Below are positions 45,384-60,499 of a stretch of 64,000 nucleotides of DNA, in pieces. Origin of the DNA: Otis tarda (Eukaryota > Chordata > Aves > Otidiformes > Otididae); NCBI GenBank assembly GCA_026413225.1, contig CM048553.1:48214001-48278000 (forward strand). Direction: 5' to 3'. Below the pieces are notes generated by a model. That model was not told the origin of the DNA. It made no database searches and was given only the letters and a program-made list of their open reading frames with translations. How positions within the stretch are numbered: the first letter of the stretch is position 1; the number at the start of each line of letters is the position of its first letter. Made by a program: the position numbers and the translations under genes.

Positions 45384-47235
45384 ATTCACAGATATAAAAG
45401 TAATTAATATTATTTATTTGTACTCTTGGCAGTGGTCAAAGGTCTGGCTTACAAGAACTGGGTCATAGCATGCAAGGCAGGGTATAGATAGGGCAGGTTT
45501 TTCTGTAGACTTTAGACCAGGCACAAAGTATGAAGCACTCAAAAAAAAATCCACACCAACCAGTTATGATGAGGAAAAGCAAAATGCTGGCTTAACTGTA
45601 TCAAAATAACACTTGTAATTAGGCTAAGAACATATTTGAATTGTCAATTGTACAGATAAACTAAGTCAGGGAAATTAAACGTTGTCCTTTGCATGGTGAT
45701 GCAACTTCTATTGTTTGTGTGGATGGGCATACCGCTACCACACAAGATACAATGACATGTAATTGCACCTTGGCACTTTTAATGGAAAGAGCACACTCCT
45801 GACTGTTCTTTACATCAGCTTTGACATCAGCAGAACGATCCTTACTTTGCTCTAGTCAAAGAAGGGACAAAGTGTATATTATAATATGCTCTGAAGTTTC
45901 TCATTTCACCAGTAACTTCTTTTAATAAATAAGGAAATAAAGTGTTGGAAGGTCATATGACTTTGGGAGAATGCAAGGTTATACTGTAGGTTATTTCGTC
46001 TCTAGGACAATATTGATAGTGGAATGAATATGAACAGGCATCCTTGACACATTACCATCTGTTAGCCACCCAATTTTCGATCCTTTTAGCATCAAGTCGA
46101 AAGTGAACATCTAATAGATGTTCTCTGAGTCCAAAAACAATTTTCAGAGTTGAAGGAAAGCAGCTGTTTGCATGATAAGATCACCAACATTAGCTTTAAA
46201 TATTAAAAGCCTTAAATTGCAAAAGGACTGAAAAACCATTAGAGATAGTACTTCATAAAATACCCAATCATGGGTTCTTCTCTGAGCAAGAATGAGGCAT
46301 TGCAGAGTTGGTAGGTGGACGCTGAGTATACGCATAGTATAAAATACAGAGCAGAAATATCTGAACTAGAAGTGCAGACTGCCAACAAGCAAAGAGCACT
46401 AAAACCAGCAGAATCACATTACTCTCTTGTGCAGATGTAACTTTTATAGCTTATACCTCTCCATCAATGAACTGAAAATGACTCACCAGGAAGACCTGAT
46501 CTAACTCCTAGCAAAATCACCTGCCCATAAACAAGATGCAAGTAACTACACTTTTCATTTAAAATTAACTGTTCATTCTGAAATTTCAAGAGTCCAAATA
46601 TGAAGGTAAAAATGTTTCTTTCCTAAGATACATTTAAAAAGTCAGAAAATTACTTTCAGATAAAGACGTAAAGAAAGTGAGGCATTCTAATGAACTTCTT
46701 CCCCATATATATAAGTAGTAATTTTAGAGTTGGGACACAGATCAGGACAACTTCACCATTTTTAGAGAAAGCAGGCTGATGAGCCATTAAAGAAAGTTAT
46801 TTCAAATAACTTTTGGCTGTACTCAATGACATAAGGATGAACTTCATTACGCAATCTCATCTTTGCAACGGACAGAAGAAGATGGAAAAAAAGTTCCATC
46901 ACAATAAGCTGTCTCATGCTGCTTCTGTCTTTTTAAGCAGTGGCAGACATTTGCTTGGGAAGATACCTATTCTGGGAAGTTACTCTACACTAGGGAAAGC
47001 ATGCTGCTTCCAAGCAGAGAAGGGGAAAAAGCAGATGCAGTAGTGAAGTTGTCAGGTTGTTCCCTCTTCCATGAAAAAATACACAAGATGAGGAAAAGGA
47101 TCAGGGAAACTGGCTCCGCGCAGGAGACAGAAGTGGTTGAGAACAAGTGGCTTTTTTTTCAGTTTCTGACAGGCCAGCCCTACCAATTGCCAAGCAAATG
47201 TGGAGGGTCCAGTTCAAGCATATTTCAGACAGAAT
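45384..47235. other. intronic sequence between two CR1 fragments
   Basis: No gene or further repeat family was recognised. Confidence 0.6.
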
Positions 47236-47343
47236 GTGTAGATGTAGCACTTAGAGACGTGGCTTAACGGTGGACTTGTCAGTACTAGGTTTATGGTTGG
47301 ACTTGATGATCTTAAAGGTCTTTTCCAACCTAAATGATTCTAC
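47236..47343 (+). mobile_element. CR1 LINE 3'-end fragment (copy 4)
   Basis: Same subfamily and orientation as the copy about 1.95 kb upstream: AGCACTTAGAGACGTGGCTT, then GGACTTGATGATCTTAAAGG, and end CCAACCTAAATGATTCTAC. The two copies differ at many positions, so they look like separate insertions. Confidence 0.88.
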
Positions 47344-50300
47344 ATGTAGAACTTGCACCTGCCTTGCAATAGCTATCGCAGTGCTTTACGGTGTTGGATA
47401 GTGACTCAGGGCAATGTGAGAGGGACTAATGGCTCAGCAAACGTTGACTGGCTGTTTCCACAGCCAAACAACCACAACCCCTGGCTGCTCCTTGTGAGGA
47501 AGGTGCACTAGAAGGGGAGTTTCAGAGGTAGGAGTAGTTCTGCAGTTTTGGTTACTTCTTTGAGTTGTATTTACTCACTTCCAATTATGCAGTGGGTTGA
47601 TTCTCCGTAATTTAGACTTTAATTTACTTTAAAACTTTTCCCTTCAATATATTTAATGAGCGCAATAACACTACAAAATGTGTATTAGTCAGCTAATACA
47701 CCCACGCCCTGGGTGTGTTATAGCCCTCAGCAATGCTGCTGCCCCAGTACATCCAAGATGTATGCATACTGGCTGACAAAAACAGACACCTTGTTGTGTG
47801 TTATTGCTTACATAAGACAGGATTTAGCATATGTAACTGTATATTAATGACATGCCTTGATACATTGTTAAACTGGAAACTATGGCTGTGCTCCATCAGA
47901 GGCTTAGGTGTGTGCTGTATTACACAGAGCAAAATTAATTAAGAAATCCTGCATTCTTGCTGGCAGTAGCTGTAGCGATATGATGAGAACAAGAGACCGC
48001 ACTCCTTACTGACCTACATGGAGCAAGATCATCAGGAGGGCCAGTTCCTAAGTGCTGAATGCTCCTTGGACAGAATCTCTATCCTGAAATGCGTTATGGT
48101 TACACAATTCATTTAGACAGAATGAAAAACAAAAAAAAAATCCCCAATTTTTCCCCCTCCAAGCTGCAGCTTCTCCATCACCAAAACAGCCTGTCTCAGA
48201 GCTCCTGCTAAAGGGGCCTTTCCCCTCCAGTCCCTGCCAATCTCCCCAGCCCTGCTCTGTGCCAGCGCTGGCATTTGTGCAATCAGATGGTGAGAAATCA
48301 GGGATGCGATCTGGCCAACTCCTCCCATGCTTTTTTCCCTAGGTTAGTTTTACAGTTTACCACTCACGCTCATACTGGCACCAGAGAGGCGGCAGAAACA
48401 CATGGCTGGGACCTCCCTTTTTGACGCCAGCCCACACACAGGCTGGTTTAAAGCAATCATGAAACCGTATCGTTAACAATGTTGGCAAAAACCTTCCCAC
48501 AGACACAGTTATCCTGACAAAAAGTTGCCTTACCTCAGTGACTTTTTAAAATTTGAATATCGAGGTAAAGTGGCTCTCTGCTGTGGAGCTGAGGGGGAGG
48601 TTTCCCCAAATAGCTCTGCTGGCAAACCTCCTTCAAGTCTGCAATGCAGCAGTACCGACTTCAACAAAGCAATGCCAAGTGACACCAGCAGTGATCCAGC
48701 CACGGGTGTTTTAACACAGATTTTTATCCATTGCCCTATTTTCAACATCTTATACTTTTTCCTCTAAGGACATTCACCAAGCTCTCTCTTTCTTTATAAT
48801 TTTTCTCTTTCAATGTTTCAAGCTTACTCACCAGGAAAGTTTTACCTCCAGCTGCCACAGCTCCATCAGCTCTCCTACCAGGCCCATTTGAAAGCAGTAG
48901 TAAGGTGTTAATTAGGGTGCTAATGGCTACAGAAACACCTTTTTTATCATTTCAAGGAAGAAACTGCTGGGAATTCAGTATTTCTTGCAGAAGTGTTAGA
49001 CTGCATAAAAAATTTAACAAATAAAAAAAGCTTTTATTTGGCACACAGTGTAGATAGTCTTTGGCTCCCAACAGCTCCAAACTACAATTCTGTTTATGCT
49101 CCTTCACCTTCCATTTTCAACCGCTTTGTTCTGTTGTGGAAAAAAGGTGTATCTTCTCCTGGTGTCTTTGAGTGACAGAATATTTTTTTTTTTAATCTTT
49201 AAAATGAATTCCATACCAGACTGCAACTTCACAATGAGAAAACAGTTGTGTTAATGTTTTAAGTAATCTGTGTGGCTCTTACAAGCCAGCTGAGCCAACC
49301 TCACATCCCTCTGCTGCCAAAAAACTTGCTCGCTAAAGTGGCAGAAAACTACCTAGGGTGGCAGTTGCTCTTTGCCAGGCCAGCAAGTGGAACTGGCACA
49401 TCTTCTGGTCAGATGAGCACGGAAGCTGCCACAAAGCACAGGCAGAACTGTGGGGCAGGGGCGAAGAGGAGGAGAAGAGACGGGGAGAGGAGTGAGCCCA
49501 CTTCCTTTCAGCCATGGTGAGAGATGAAATCTTGTGAAATCACACCCCATTTTATGAAAACTCCTGGCAGAAAATACCTTATTTCTCCATTCTTGTTAAC
49601 AGATAACCGTGAAGCTACTGTTCCCTCAAAGTCTTTATATAAACTTGTCAGCTTGTGTAGAAGCTAAAAACCGCATTTCTTTTTTATCAAGATTTTACTT
49701 TCGTGTAATATCCTGGTCTAACAGCCACTGCAAAAATAGATACAGTGATTTCAGATACTGCTGTATGCACCAGACTGTGTGTTACCATTCTTCCAGCTTG
49801 ATGCATTAGTCATGACTGTTCTTCATTCACTGCAGCGCAAAATCAGCACGGCTAGTTCAAATTATCTTCAGCAGCAATTTATATTAAGTAGAAGGGGGAA
49901 TTCTGGCTGTAATCTGAAAATAATTTTTGGAGATATCAGATGGATAAGAAACCTTACTTCCAACACTGCAGTTGGAACTTGGAACTTGAGGCCCCCCTCA
50001 AAGGTTTGGCATCACACCAACAGTCTTCCAGGTATACAACATGGTTTGTCTTTTTAAACGAGCATCTTTCTAAATGCTGATTATTTTCAGTTTTCACTGG
50101 CTGCTCTTTTTAAAACATTTGTCTCTCTTAGGTGGGAGTTTTGGGTTTTGTTTGTTTGCTTGTTTTTCAATGGAGCAGGTTATTTGGATCCTTATGCTGT
50201 ATGTTACAGCTAGACTGAGATGAGAGCTCATTTGTCAGGTGGGCTCATGTCACTCAGAGATTTGAAGCAGCTGGTACCTTTGCCAACAAAAAAGCTTCTC

Positions 50301-53300
50301 CTCTCAGCATATGCTACATCAGTACTAGGGAGGTTTGTATCACAACTGTGCCAACCCAGTTACTGTGGCACATTTGTAAGCATGGCATGACAAGACCTCA
50401 GAGTAGTGGTCTTTATACCCTGCTCTGATATGAATTCTGCTCGTGGGGCAGAGGAATATTTTTCCATTACTTTTATTCAAACATACTCATATCTTGGGCT
50501 TTTGGTTACGCATACCTATTTTCTGATCTGTTCTGATAAAAGCCTATTAGAAAAGATGTTATACAGAAACTTCAGATTCAATTTGCAGAAATATCTGGAG
50601 TTATAAATAAACAATGGAGTTCATGAAATCTGATCCATTAAAAATACAATCTTGTGACCTGTTCCTGGCTCTGGCAGATGACCTCCTAAGAAAAGCTGTT
50701 GAAATTCTGAACATTCACATCTGAACTCCACTCCAAATTTAATTTAAACTTCAGCTTTAATAAATCTGGATCATTACCTCATCCTTACTTTTAACTATTA
50801 ATAGCAAGTAACTCCATGGTTTGCTACACCTGACAAATTATTAAATATTTCAGCTATTTTCTAAGTGAAATGAAATCTACATGTGTTTCTTTAGTCTCCA
50901 CCTCCTTTCAGATAAATGAATGTATCTCCCTGTACTGGTCTTACTTTATTTAAATAACCTGATAACTTATCCCTTCTCATCTTCTCAGGATTCAAAATAA
51001 ATCAGTACGGTCTCATAGTCTACTCTTTCCTAAGGAATACAGTTCTTGCAGATTTAATCTTTTTTAGTAACTAAAATTCTTGAGTCTTTGAATCATTCTG
51101 GTTTTGTAATATTTTTCTGCAATAAGAAAACCAGGATGCAGGCGCTACCTTCCCTAACTCACATTCTGACATCTGTATTGGCACAGAAAAGCCTGCCGTA
51201 TTGTATTTGGACGAGACTGTTCACAGACATGCAAGTATTTCACTTCTGAAGTTACAGAATTGTTGATCTTTTTAAAGAAATTATTGTTCACTGAAACACT
51301 AAGTTAGGAAAAAATACTGACGGGAAAGGAATGAAGATAAATTATTTCTCCAAAGAGGGTAATTACATAGCTAAACATTATCTATTGAGAGAAAGAAAAT
51401 CCTAAGAATCAATGGGGCTCGTCAGGGTTACTTTAATGCGCCTGATTTTTTTACAAACACTAACCTACAATTTCCTGACATCTTAAATTATATGTTTCTG
51501 AGAAAAGTACAGTTTGGCTACAGTGTGTCATACATACAAAGTCCTTGCTGACTGAATAGAAGGCCATTTTTTTATGCTATTATGACAGGCTGGAAAAATC
51601 CTTACAAAATATGTCCCCTAAAAAAATAAAAGCCAAAGTTATCCTACTGGTCTACAGACAGCATTTGGTGCAATCTCAGCTGAGATTTAAACTTAGATCC
51701 CAGCATCCATTATTAACTCCATCAGAAAGGCCTAAAAAATTGGTAAACCAAAGCAAGAACAGGGGAAAATCTTCTGGATCCCAGAGGGTTGCAAGAGATC
51801 CAACTCCAATCCAAGAGGATGGAAAATAACCAACCCAAATATTTTGACCAGAATTAAGTATTAATGCTCCAGTGGCTTCCAGAAAGAAATATGATTAAAT
51901 GGAGTTTAAAACCAAATATTAGAGAAGGAATATAGATTTCAAGTTATTATGCAAAGGAGACATTTTCTATGCAAATTCAGGCACTGAACTTCTATAATCT
52001 GAATTTTAAAACATACGTTGATGTCTTGATTGTAAATGGTGTTTTTTCTTTCTGAATGTCATGTTAAATTACTGTGTGCACATGCAGGCTGTGTGGGTGG
52101 AAGGGACTGGCAGAAGGAGGAATACATTCTTGTGAAAAACAGGTTTTTCTAAGGGCATGGTTAAGAATAAGAATATAGCACTTCCAACAAAAATGGAACT
52201 AACCATTGTTTGTAAACACATAAATGTGCAAATGAAGAAGCATTACTTGTTAAGCACTGACAATATTTGATTCAGCCCATGTATACACTGGTAAGCTGGT
52301 CTCGCTGGCCTCGGTCTCATCCTTCTCGTCTCTCTAAGTGGTTGTATTCTCTCCATGAGCATACCAGGCTGCCTCACAAGTCAATACGGACAATCTTCAG
52401 ATTGGTCTTCTGAACACATCTCCACTATTAATTCCTACAGTTAAAGCACAACTTAGATATACAGATCAACATGCTTAGCTTCTGTAATTCCCATTTTGCT
52501 TCATCAACCAGAGTAGCACAACAGCTGTTAAAACCCTTTTATATTTAAAACACTATTCTAGACCTACTGTATATTTTCAGTTTACACATCTGCGATACAG
52601 AATATTGAGAGGTAGATGGAAACTCACAACGCACTTCTAAATAGAGCAAGCTCAACTGGAACCAGTCTTAATAGATGCAGCCACAGCTTTCTCTCATCAG
52701 TACCAAGTAGTAGCTTGTCTGTATATCTAAAAACTAAGAATTATGAGCTTGTGGGCCTAATCAGGCAAGGCAGTGAGTAAGCGCAAAGTCTACTAATTTC
52801 AATAGGATGTAGAAGTTTCCCACTCCTGGCATTTTTGGACAAATAGAGCAGAACTTTTCAGCTTGTACAAACCCATGCAGCTCTGCTGTGTCATTGACAC
52901 TTTGCTAATTTATATAAGTTGAGCTTTTCTTAGTCTAGTGAGTGTGGGAAGTGCTTAAATAAATAAGAAAGCCTATTTCATACTGCATCTGTATCTTGGA
53001 AGATTGTTACGTGGTTAATTGTACAAAAGAACAACAGAGCTGTGTAATCAAAAAAACTGATGAGCAAATTTCTCATACTATGTATGCAACAACATCTCAA
53101 AATACAAATTAATCTCTAGTTTGCATTTTAATTGTCAGACTAAGATGAAGGTATCTCAGCATGAAATCTATTTGGAAGAGATAACAATATTATTGTTCTG
53201 CTGTGGATATAACTTGATGAATGGCTTTTCTGGAATAGTTTTCAACTCTTCATCCCACCAGAATACCCACTAAAACCTGTCCCCTGTAACAGTCATATAC

Positions 53301-56300
53301 CATGCTGCAGAAAGATGCCAAAATGGTATAATCATAAGAGAGTACAGAGGACTGTGTTAACATTTGCTCATTGTTTCGGGTTTATTGAGACCACGCTATT
53401 TCAATTTCCTTGAGATAACGGTACTTCGGATCAACATGTGTGTGTGATCTCAATGCTTATTCCTAATTTCCTATTGAAAGTACACCAAAATTTAGTCCTG
53501 CTAAGTCTCATCTTCTTGCATGCCAATAGTCTTCCAATAATTGAATTGAGAACATTTGCTGTCCAACAGCATCTATAAAGAATAGTACTCTATATACACC
53601 AGTTTAACACCTTCTTGTATGCCTTTTTCCCCCCTCTTAATCTAAATTGCTCTAAATTTCTTTTTAATATGGCATTATTTTCTGTGGTCACATTATAGGA
53701 TTAGGAATCTGGAATTTTATTTCCAATTATATCATAGTCATCTTGGCTAAAACAACCAAAAATGACAGAGTAAAATATTCTGACATTATCAGAACAACTG
53801 ACAGAAGCCTCAGTATGTAATATTAGTTTAAAATTATTTTGTTGCCTCAAATTGGCAGTGTCTTTTGAAAAACACAAGGCTCTAAAGATAAAAAAAAAGT
53901 AAAGACAAATAAAATAAAAGATGCCTGGAAGTGAGATTAACAGAAATCAAATAAGTTTCACTTTTCTGAGCAGAAAATGGAGCCAGTTAATGTTATCAAG
54001 GCCAAAAATAACCTTTCAGGTTAGCATGCTTTCAATAGACAAGATTGGCTGCTTCTTACAAAAAAAGAATAAAACTGGGACAGGTCAGAAGCCAATAATG
54101 GTTTGGGACTTACCCATTTGAAGTCTCACAAGTAAAAATCTGAAATCTTGAGTTAAAATCTATTTGTCACCCAAAAGCAATACAGAGTGAATCAGCAGGC
54201 AGTGATCGTTTTCTGTCTGCTCCACACACTAATGAAGCCGCCTCGTTCTACTGGAATGACAGCCCATCATTAAGGCATTAGAGACCCAAGCATCTGAATT
54301 GAGTCTCTTCTTAGGACTGTGGTCAGATTTGGAATCGTACTAGTCTCTGTCTCTACGAAAAACAGGAAGCCTAAGGAAAGGCTGCATGACTAAAGGCATG
54401 CTTTCTTGAGTGTACATGGTGAACAAGCAATGGGATGCTGATACACACAACTCAACCCTGCTATTCCCAAGGATGTGCTGTTTTCACAGTTTTCTGGGTC
54501 TGCAGGCAGAGACTAAAACTGGCTCGCATATTCCCAGAATAAATGTCTTGACCAAGTCTAGAAAAGATCCTTTGCTACTTCTTTCCTCAAAGCTGAGACA
54601 ATATAGTATTTTGCTATAAAGTACCATTTCTGCTCAGTCTGCCAAGCAGCAGTACTTTGGACAATTCCATCAGAATTTAATTTTACAAATACCCAAGCTA
54701 CATCAGTCTGAAAAAAAGCACTGCAGCAACAACAGGCCAGTTGTGACTCACAGACAGCTCCAACACATCGCTACCCCAAGAAACACACGCAAGTCGGTGG
54801 TCCTAGAGGAGTGCTGAGAGCCCTTCCTTGCATACTGAACTGTGGATTAGCATCCCTTCTTAAGATTAGTCAGCACTTGTGTAGGAGTTGGAAGAGGTTA
54901 AAGGCTATGATAAATACTTTGATATTTTATGTTTAAAGGCAAGAAGAAACCATCTTTACTGATTTACAAAAGGGTGAAATAGCTGAATGAACAAGTCTGC
55001 CTATAACCTTGAACATGTGGTTTCAAATTATTACCTCAATTAAATAGAGACATTTTACACAGATGTTTCTCTGATAACTGGATAAATGATACCACGGGGA
55101 AATTTAATCCTGCCAGAAATCTAATGACCTCTCCAGTTTCTACTTGCAGTAATATTGGCATGTACATAATAATAATATGGTTTGCTTAGAATTTGATAGT
55201 TAAAAAATGAGGAAGTCCATACAGAAACAGGTGGCCTTTTTTGGACTAACAATAGAAATAGGGGAAGGGGCTTAAAAGTTATTGAAGACCCATCTAATTA
55301 ACATTGATTAATTGGTGTGTTCTCCTTGATAAAGAACCACAATAACACCAATGGAACAAAACCAGACAATAATCAAACTTTGAAAGTCTCCAACAGTCTT
55401 TTGCACCTTAACCTTCTGTACAAGGCATCTTTAGCATATTGTGTCTAAACAACATTTTTGTTTAAAATGTCACTGAATTTCATAAAGGCCAAATGTTAGA
55501 AAGAACTAAAAATGAAATAAAGCATTTAATTTAGGATGAAAGCTTTCTCTTTCATGCCAAAACTCTTGCTCTACAATTATATTTCATTTGGCCTGATCCT
55601 TTTACCTCCTCAGTCTTCTTCTTTGACCAATAAACCAATGCTAGTTGAATGTAAATAAAAATCAGTGTCATTAGGTCAGGAAGGCAGACTCACCATAATC
55701 AAACATGTACACTGAATATTTTCTTTCCATAAAGTTTTGTTCAGCTTTACAGCTAAACCAAGACTGAAAGCTTCAGCAGCAAAGTATCTACATTAGGTAA
55801 AGGGAACAGGTTTTTAAATCTTAAATATTTTAACAGTGTGGATTACAACACCACAACTACTATTCTGCCATTCAAAATTAAAAAGGAAGCAAATTGATAA
55901 AAATTATAAGGTGCCATAAAACCATACATTTCCTGCCTTGAAACTTTTTATACTTGCATTAAAAAAGTTTACCTAAACAACATCAGCTTCAGTAAAGAGA
56001 AAGATTATATGTTTTATAAATGGCCACTGCAAAAGATTTATTTGACTCCCATTACATTCAATGAATATTCATAATATCCATAAGAGCTGTAAGAAAATAA
56101 ACGTTGGCTTTGAGTTTCATTACCAGTTCCTAAATTTGAACCAAAGTCTAATTACTTGCATCTTCAATTAGTCTAAATACTTTTGGATAGTATCTGACCT
56201 TTGCTTTCTTATGATGGTTCTTCCAGACCAAAAACTAAGAAATCAAGTGGGTTACAAGTATGTAAACTGGAATAAACACACAAACAAAAATGTTTGCATA

Positions 56301-59300
56301 GAATCCCTCTCCAGTGACATTGCAAACACGCACATAACCAAAGGCTGAGTTTCTTGGGAGATGTGCATGAAACTTTTCATAACATGGTATCACTTTGCTC
56401 TCTCATCTGTATTTGTGGTACACTTGAGTGTAAGCACATCAATCAATATCAGCTACATTGAAAACAGGGGTACATATTTAAGAGTTTAAAATAAATCACT
56501 GTAATCAAATAAAAATATAAAAGTATATTAATTCAACTGAGAAGTAAAAGATAGCAGATCACATTTTAATTAATAATATTCAAAATACAAGCTTTCAAGA
56601 ACTACATCAAATTCTCCCTGGTTTCAATGACACTACCTAGTTAGTTTCCTTCTTTTGAAAATTGCAGGGTCCAACTGCCCTTTTTGAGTATCATACTTAT
56701 TTCACTTCTATATGCTGAAGAGATAGCAAAAAATCCCTCCCAAGTAGTTCTGCTATCCAAGGTTAAGCTCAGATGCTCTTGTATAGTGATATTTCTGTCT
56801 GGTCTTTTCTTGCCTCTCCTCTTCCTTCTTCCTTTGCTTTAGATCACAATCAGTTTCAATCCTATGATTAAACTGTCATTAGTGAGCAATTTCTACAATG
56901 TTAAAACTATGGGGTTTTTAAACCTCTGTTTTCTAAGGTGAGAACATCAAAACATTTGTGGCTTCTTTCCACTGTGACTTTTCAGGAGTGTATAATAATT
57001 ATTATGAGCTGTTCCACATTTTAAAATTAATAACGAAATTTGAGCAAAAGCTGCAAAGGTAAAAAGGCCATCAGAGGACAATCCACTAACAGTGTCACTC
57101 AGAAGTTTCTTCCCACATATTTAGCCCGGGTTTGGAGACTAGAGATGAATTAGGAAAGTGCTGTATGGAGATTATTATGTAATATGTGGTATAATTCTAG
57201 AAAATTATTGACACTTGTAATTACTTATCTAGAAACAACATAAATTTAGCATTAGAATATCAAGATATTTTTACATAAATTATTTTATGCAAATTGAGTA
57301 ATAATTTATGAGAACATAACCCATTTAAATCAATGTCAATGATATCACATTTAGGTAAGAAGAAATAGCAAAAATGTGTCATTAAAATCAGAAGCTATGA
57401 ATCTAGATCACTGTTGTAAGTGTCACTTGGCATTTATGTTCCTACAGGGCAGTGAGACTTCATGGTATGTTAGAAACTCAAAGCAGAAGTAACAAAAAGC
57501 AGAGATACCCTTTCATCATCCACTCCCAAACAAAAAAATACAAGTAATTAATTTGAACAGCGCATACTGAAGGTAGCGGGAAGCGTTCTACATGCCAGAC
57601 TGACAACTACCACAGCTCCAGTCGTACCTGAACACTTTCCAAACAAGTAACAGTTTGCTCCTTTTCTATCTGTAGCAAAAGTAAAAAATGGGGACAGGCA
57701 GTGGGGATGTAAAGGACCTTTTTACAGACATCAGCAAGCTGAAGAAAGGAAAATTTGCTTCCAGTCAGGAAAGTCACAAGAAATCTCTTAAGTACAGTTC
57801 TTTCTGTTCACTGCCATGAACCTGAAGCATATGCTTAGTCTTAATTTTGATAGTGACCAAAGTCCTTGTTCGTTCATTCATCCTGCTTCTGCTCCAGAAA
57901 ACCAGACTAAGATTCTGCTCAGAATCATGGGCTATGAGTCTATGTCTATGCACAGTGCTGAGTATGGGAAATAAAACCCTCTAGATAGAAATATGAGGAC
58001 AGCTAGAAAAGACAGTCAGCCAGAAAGAAAGCTGTGCAAGTCGATACTTATCTCCTCAGAAAGTTCACATGATAGCTAGACTTGCACATAGTGATTGCAA
58101 AAAAACCCCATATTAAATTATTAGGATCAGTATTTTCTCTAACTGTTTTGGAGAAGAATGTGAACCACATCTTAGCACAAGTTAATACTGATTATATGTC
58201 CCCTAGGCACACCGAAGACATGATGGCCCTATTTAATTACCAAAAGCACAAAACCTTTCTGTTTAGAAAGCTCCAGGAAAGCTCTCAGAACTTTCTTTTA
58301 CATCTTCTTATTGAGACTTGCTGATGTCTTCTCTATGCTTGATCACATCTCTAGTCCAGAGAGAAATAAGGGCCCTGAATCTTGCCTTGTTTTCTGCCAG
58401 GATGTTGTGTGTCACTAGATCACTAATGACAGACGAAATTTTTACCTTCCGCTTTGTAGGCTTTGAAATACTAGCCCATTCAGTTACGTCCCAGGAAGAG
58501 GGCATGGGTATTTCACTGTGACCTCCCCTCATAGTGTATCTATCTCAAGGAACATAAAGAAGCTGACCCTCTTAATAACAGGACTACAAGTTCCAGTGAT
58601 CCTTAAATATAAACTAAGACCAACTATTATACCATAGAAATCACTCTGTATAATGACAGAATTAGGGAAAAAAATGCACATGCTTTTTTTCTGACAGGTC
58701 TCAAGTTGTTTGTTTGCAGACACACTGAAGTTGTCCAAATAAAACAGCAAAATGATCTACATAAATCACCTTAGGTGCTATGCATAAACAATACTTACTG
58801 CATTGAATAAAAAAAAAAAACTCCCTTCAAAATAATAAAGAGATGAGACAGGAAGGTTTTTGGGGGTTTGTGGGTTTGGTGGTTTTTTTGGTATACAATC
58901 TTACTTCCAGATGTAGTTCTTTAGCAAAGATTATATCAGATATTTTTTTTCTTTGTATATGTTGTGTAATAAAACTGGTTTAGACATCTCCAATAACGAA
59001 GACGTTGCTACTATTATTATAAAGCCATATAAAAGTAGGTGAGCAGCTGTAGCCTAATAAACACACAGCTGAACAAAGGAAACTGCTGACAAGCTGCAAT
59101 CTTGTTTTAATGTAAATTCTCATGTGTTCGCATCATATTTTAATTGTACACAACAATAAATAAGCTTCTGTCACTAGCAGTTTCTCATAAATGGGCTAAT
59201 GCTAATTATCCCTCTATTTTCAACCACATGGTTTTACTGAAAAGATTAATGTCAGGAAAATAACATGAAAATAATGAGCTTTGCAAACCATTTGAGTGGC

Positions 59301-60499
59301 AGAAAATATTATAATTTTCTTTATTTGTTTTTCCTAGTTTTATATGAAAACCGTGACAACTCTCTCTTAAGACATCTCAATATTTCAAGCATTAGATCTA
59401 GAAATATATTAATTATGTAAGAAATACATAACCTGGTTTCCTAAATTTTTCATCAGGATTGTCGTTCTGGTGAACTGAAAGCCAAACTGTGCAACTCCAG
59501 TACCATCACTGAATTTAAGGGCTGGTCTTTCTTACATCTGGAAGTATGCAATTAAATATGGGCAACAGGTTTCCCTTCTATTCTGTCCTTTGTTCTGCAG
59601 CTGGCATTGGGAAACATTTGTTTGGTCTGAAATAATTTGTACTAGTCTGACAAAGTTATTTTAACTCTGACTAATGACAAGATACAGCATCTAAAAGAAT
59701 TATATTCCTGGGAACGATTAAGAAGAAAGGGCTCTCTGAGCCACTCCAGTGCTACAAACTTCTTTTAATTTTCACTCTTTTTGTCTGGTTAATCCATCTA
59801 GTTACATGTCTTAAGCTTCCAGTCAAAATCAAGACTGTACTGAGTACTGTACAAACATAGAGCTTGCGACACAAAGGTGATGCTTGCATTATGTGGTAGC
59901 CTCTAGACCAAAGAGATGTACTTTCTACACTGGAAGTGTGGCGTAAGGTCCAGCTTGAGCATAGCCTCTATGACGTGGAGGAATCTGCACACTTTTGCAC
60001 CAGCGTGTTTGCACCAGCTTCCTTCCAGAGCAATAGAGTTGATGGAAGACAGGGGTTGCAGAGACTACTGCCCCCACAGCTGCTTTGTTGGTGTGATACC
60101 AACAGCTGTCCAGCTGTTTCATGTACCCTGGTTGATTTTCTGTTTTAAACCAAAACACTCTTTTTGCTTTCTTTTAAAGAAGTTGATTGGTAATAGTGTT
60201 TGCATCTCATATTATGTCAGCATGATACTGCTAAATATTATATTATTTAATCTTTTGGATGAGAGTTCACGTAAGCTTGCCAGAACTTCTCTATTCTCAC
60301 TAACAATTTAACTGTGGCTAGAAAATGTCCGTAGAAGACCTCATCCAATTATGACACCATAATACATGGGGGCTTTGGTGCCCTTTCCTCTCCCTACAGT
60401 CTTCCTGAATGCACACAAATTCACTGGAGCACAGATCCCGCTATGGACATTATAACACAGAAGTCCAGCTCTGATCCATCTTCTTTGCCGAAGAGTAGG
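47344..60499. other. intronic sequence without recognised feature
   Basis: AT-rich, with A/T runs (49180-49195, 58809-58820) and a G/T-rich stretch at 58855-58890. Two splice-flanked open stretches on the minus strand (48536-48645 and 57631-57672) are discussed as findings; neither matches a known ULK4 segment. Confidence 0.5.

Noticed and set aside
51650-51720. Possible second tRNA-derived SINE on the minus strand (B-box-like GTTTAAATCTC)
   Set aside because: Only a B-box-like word and a short core; no convincing A-box.
58855-58890. G/T-rich stretch as a possible G-quadruplex
   Set aside because: Only two runs reach three G; the remaining runs are GG, so a stable four-tract structure is not supported.
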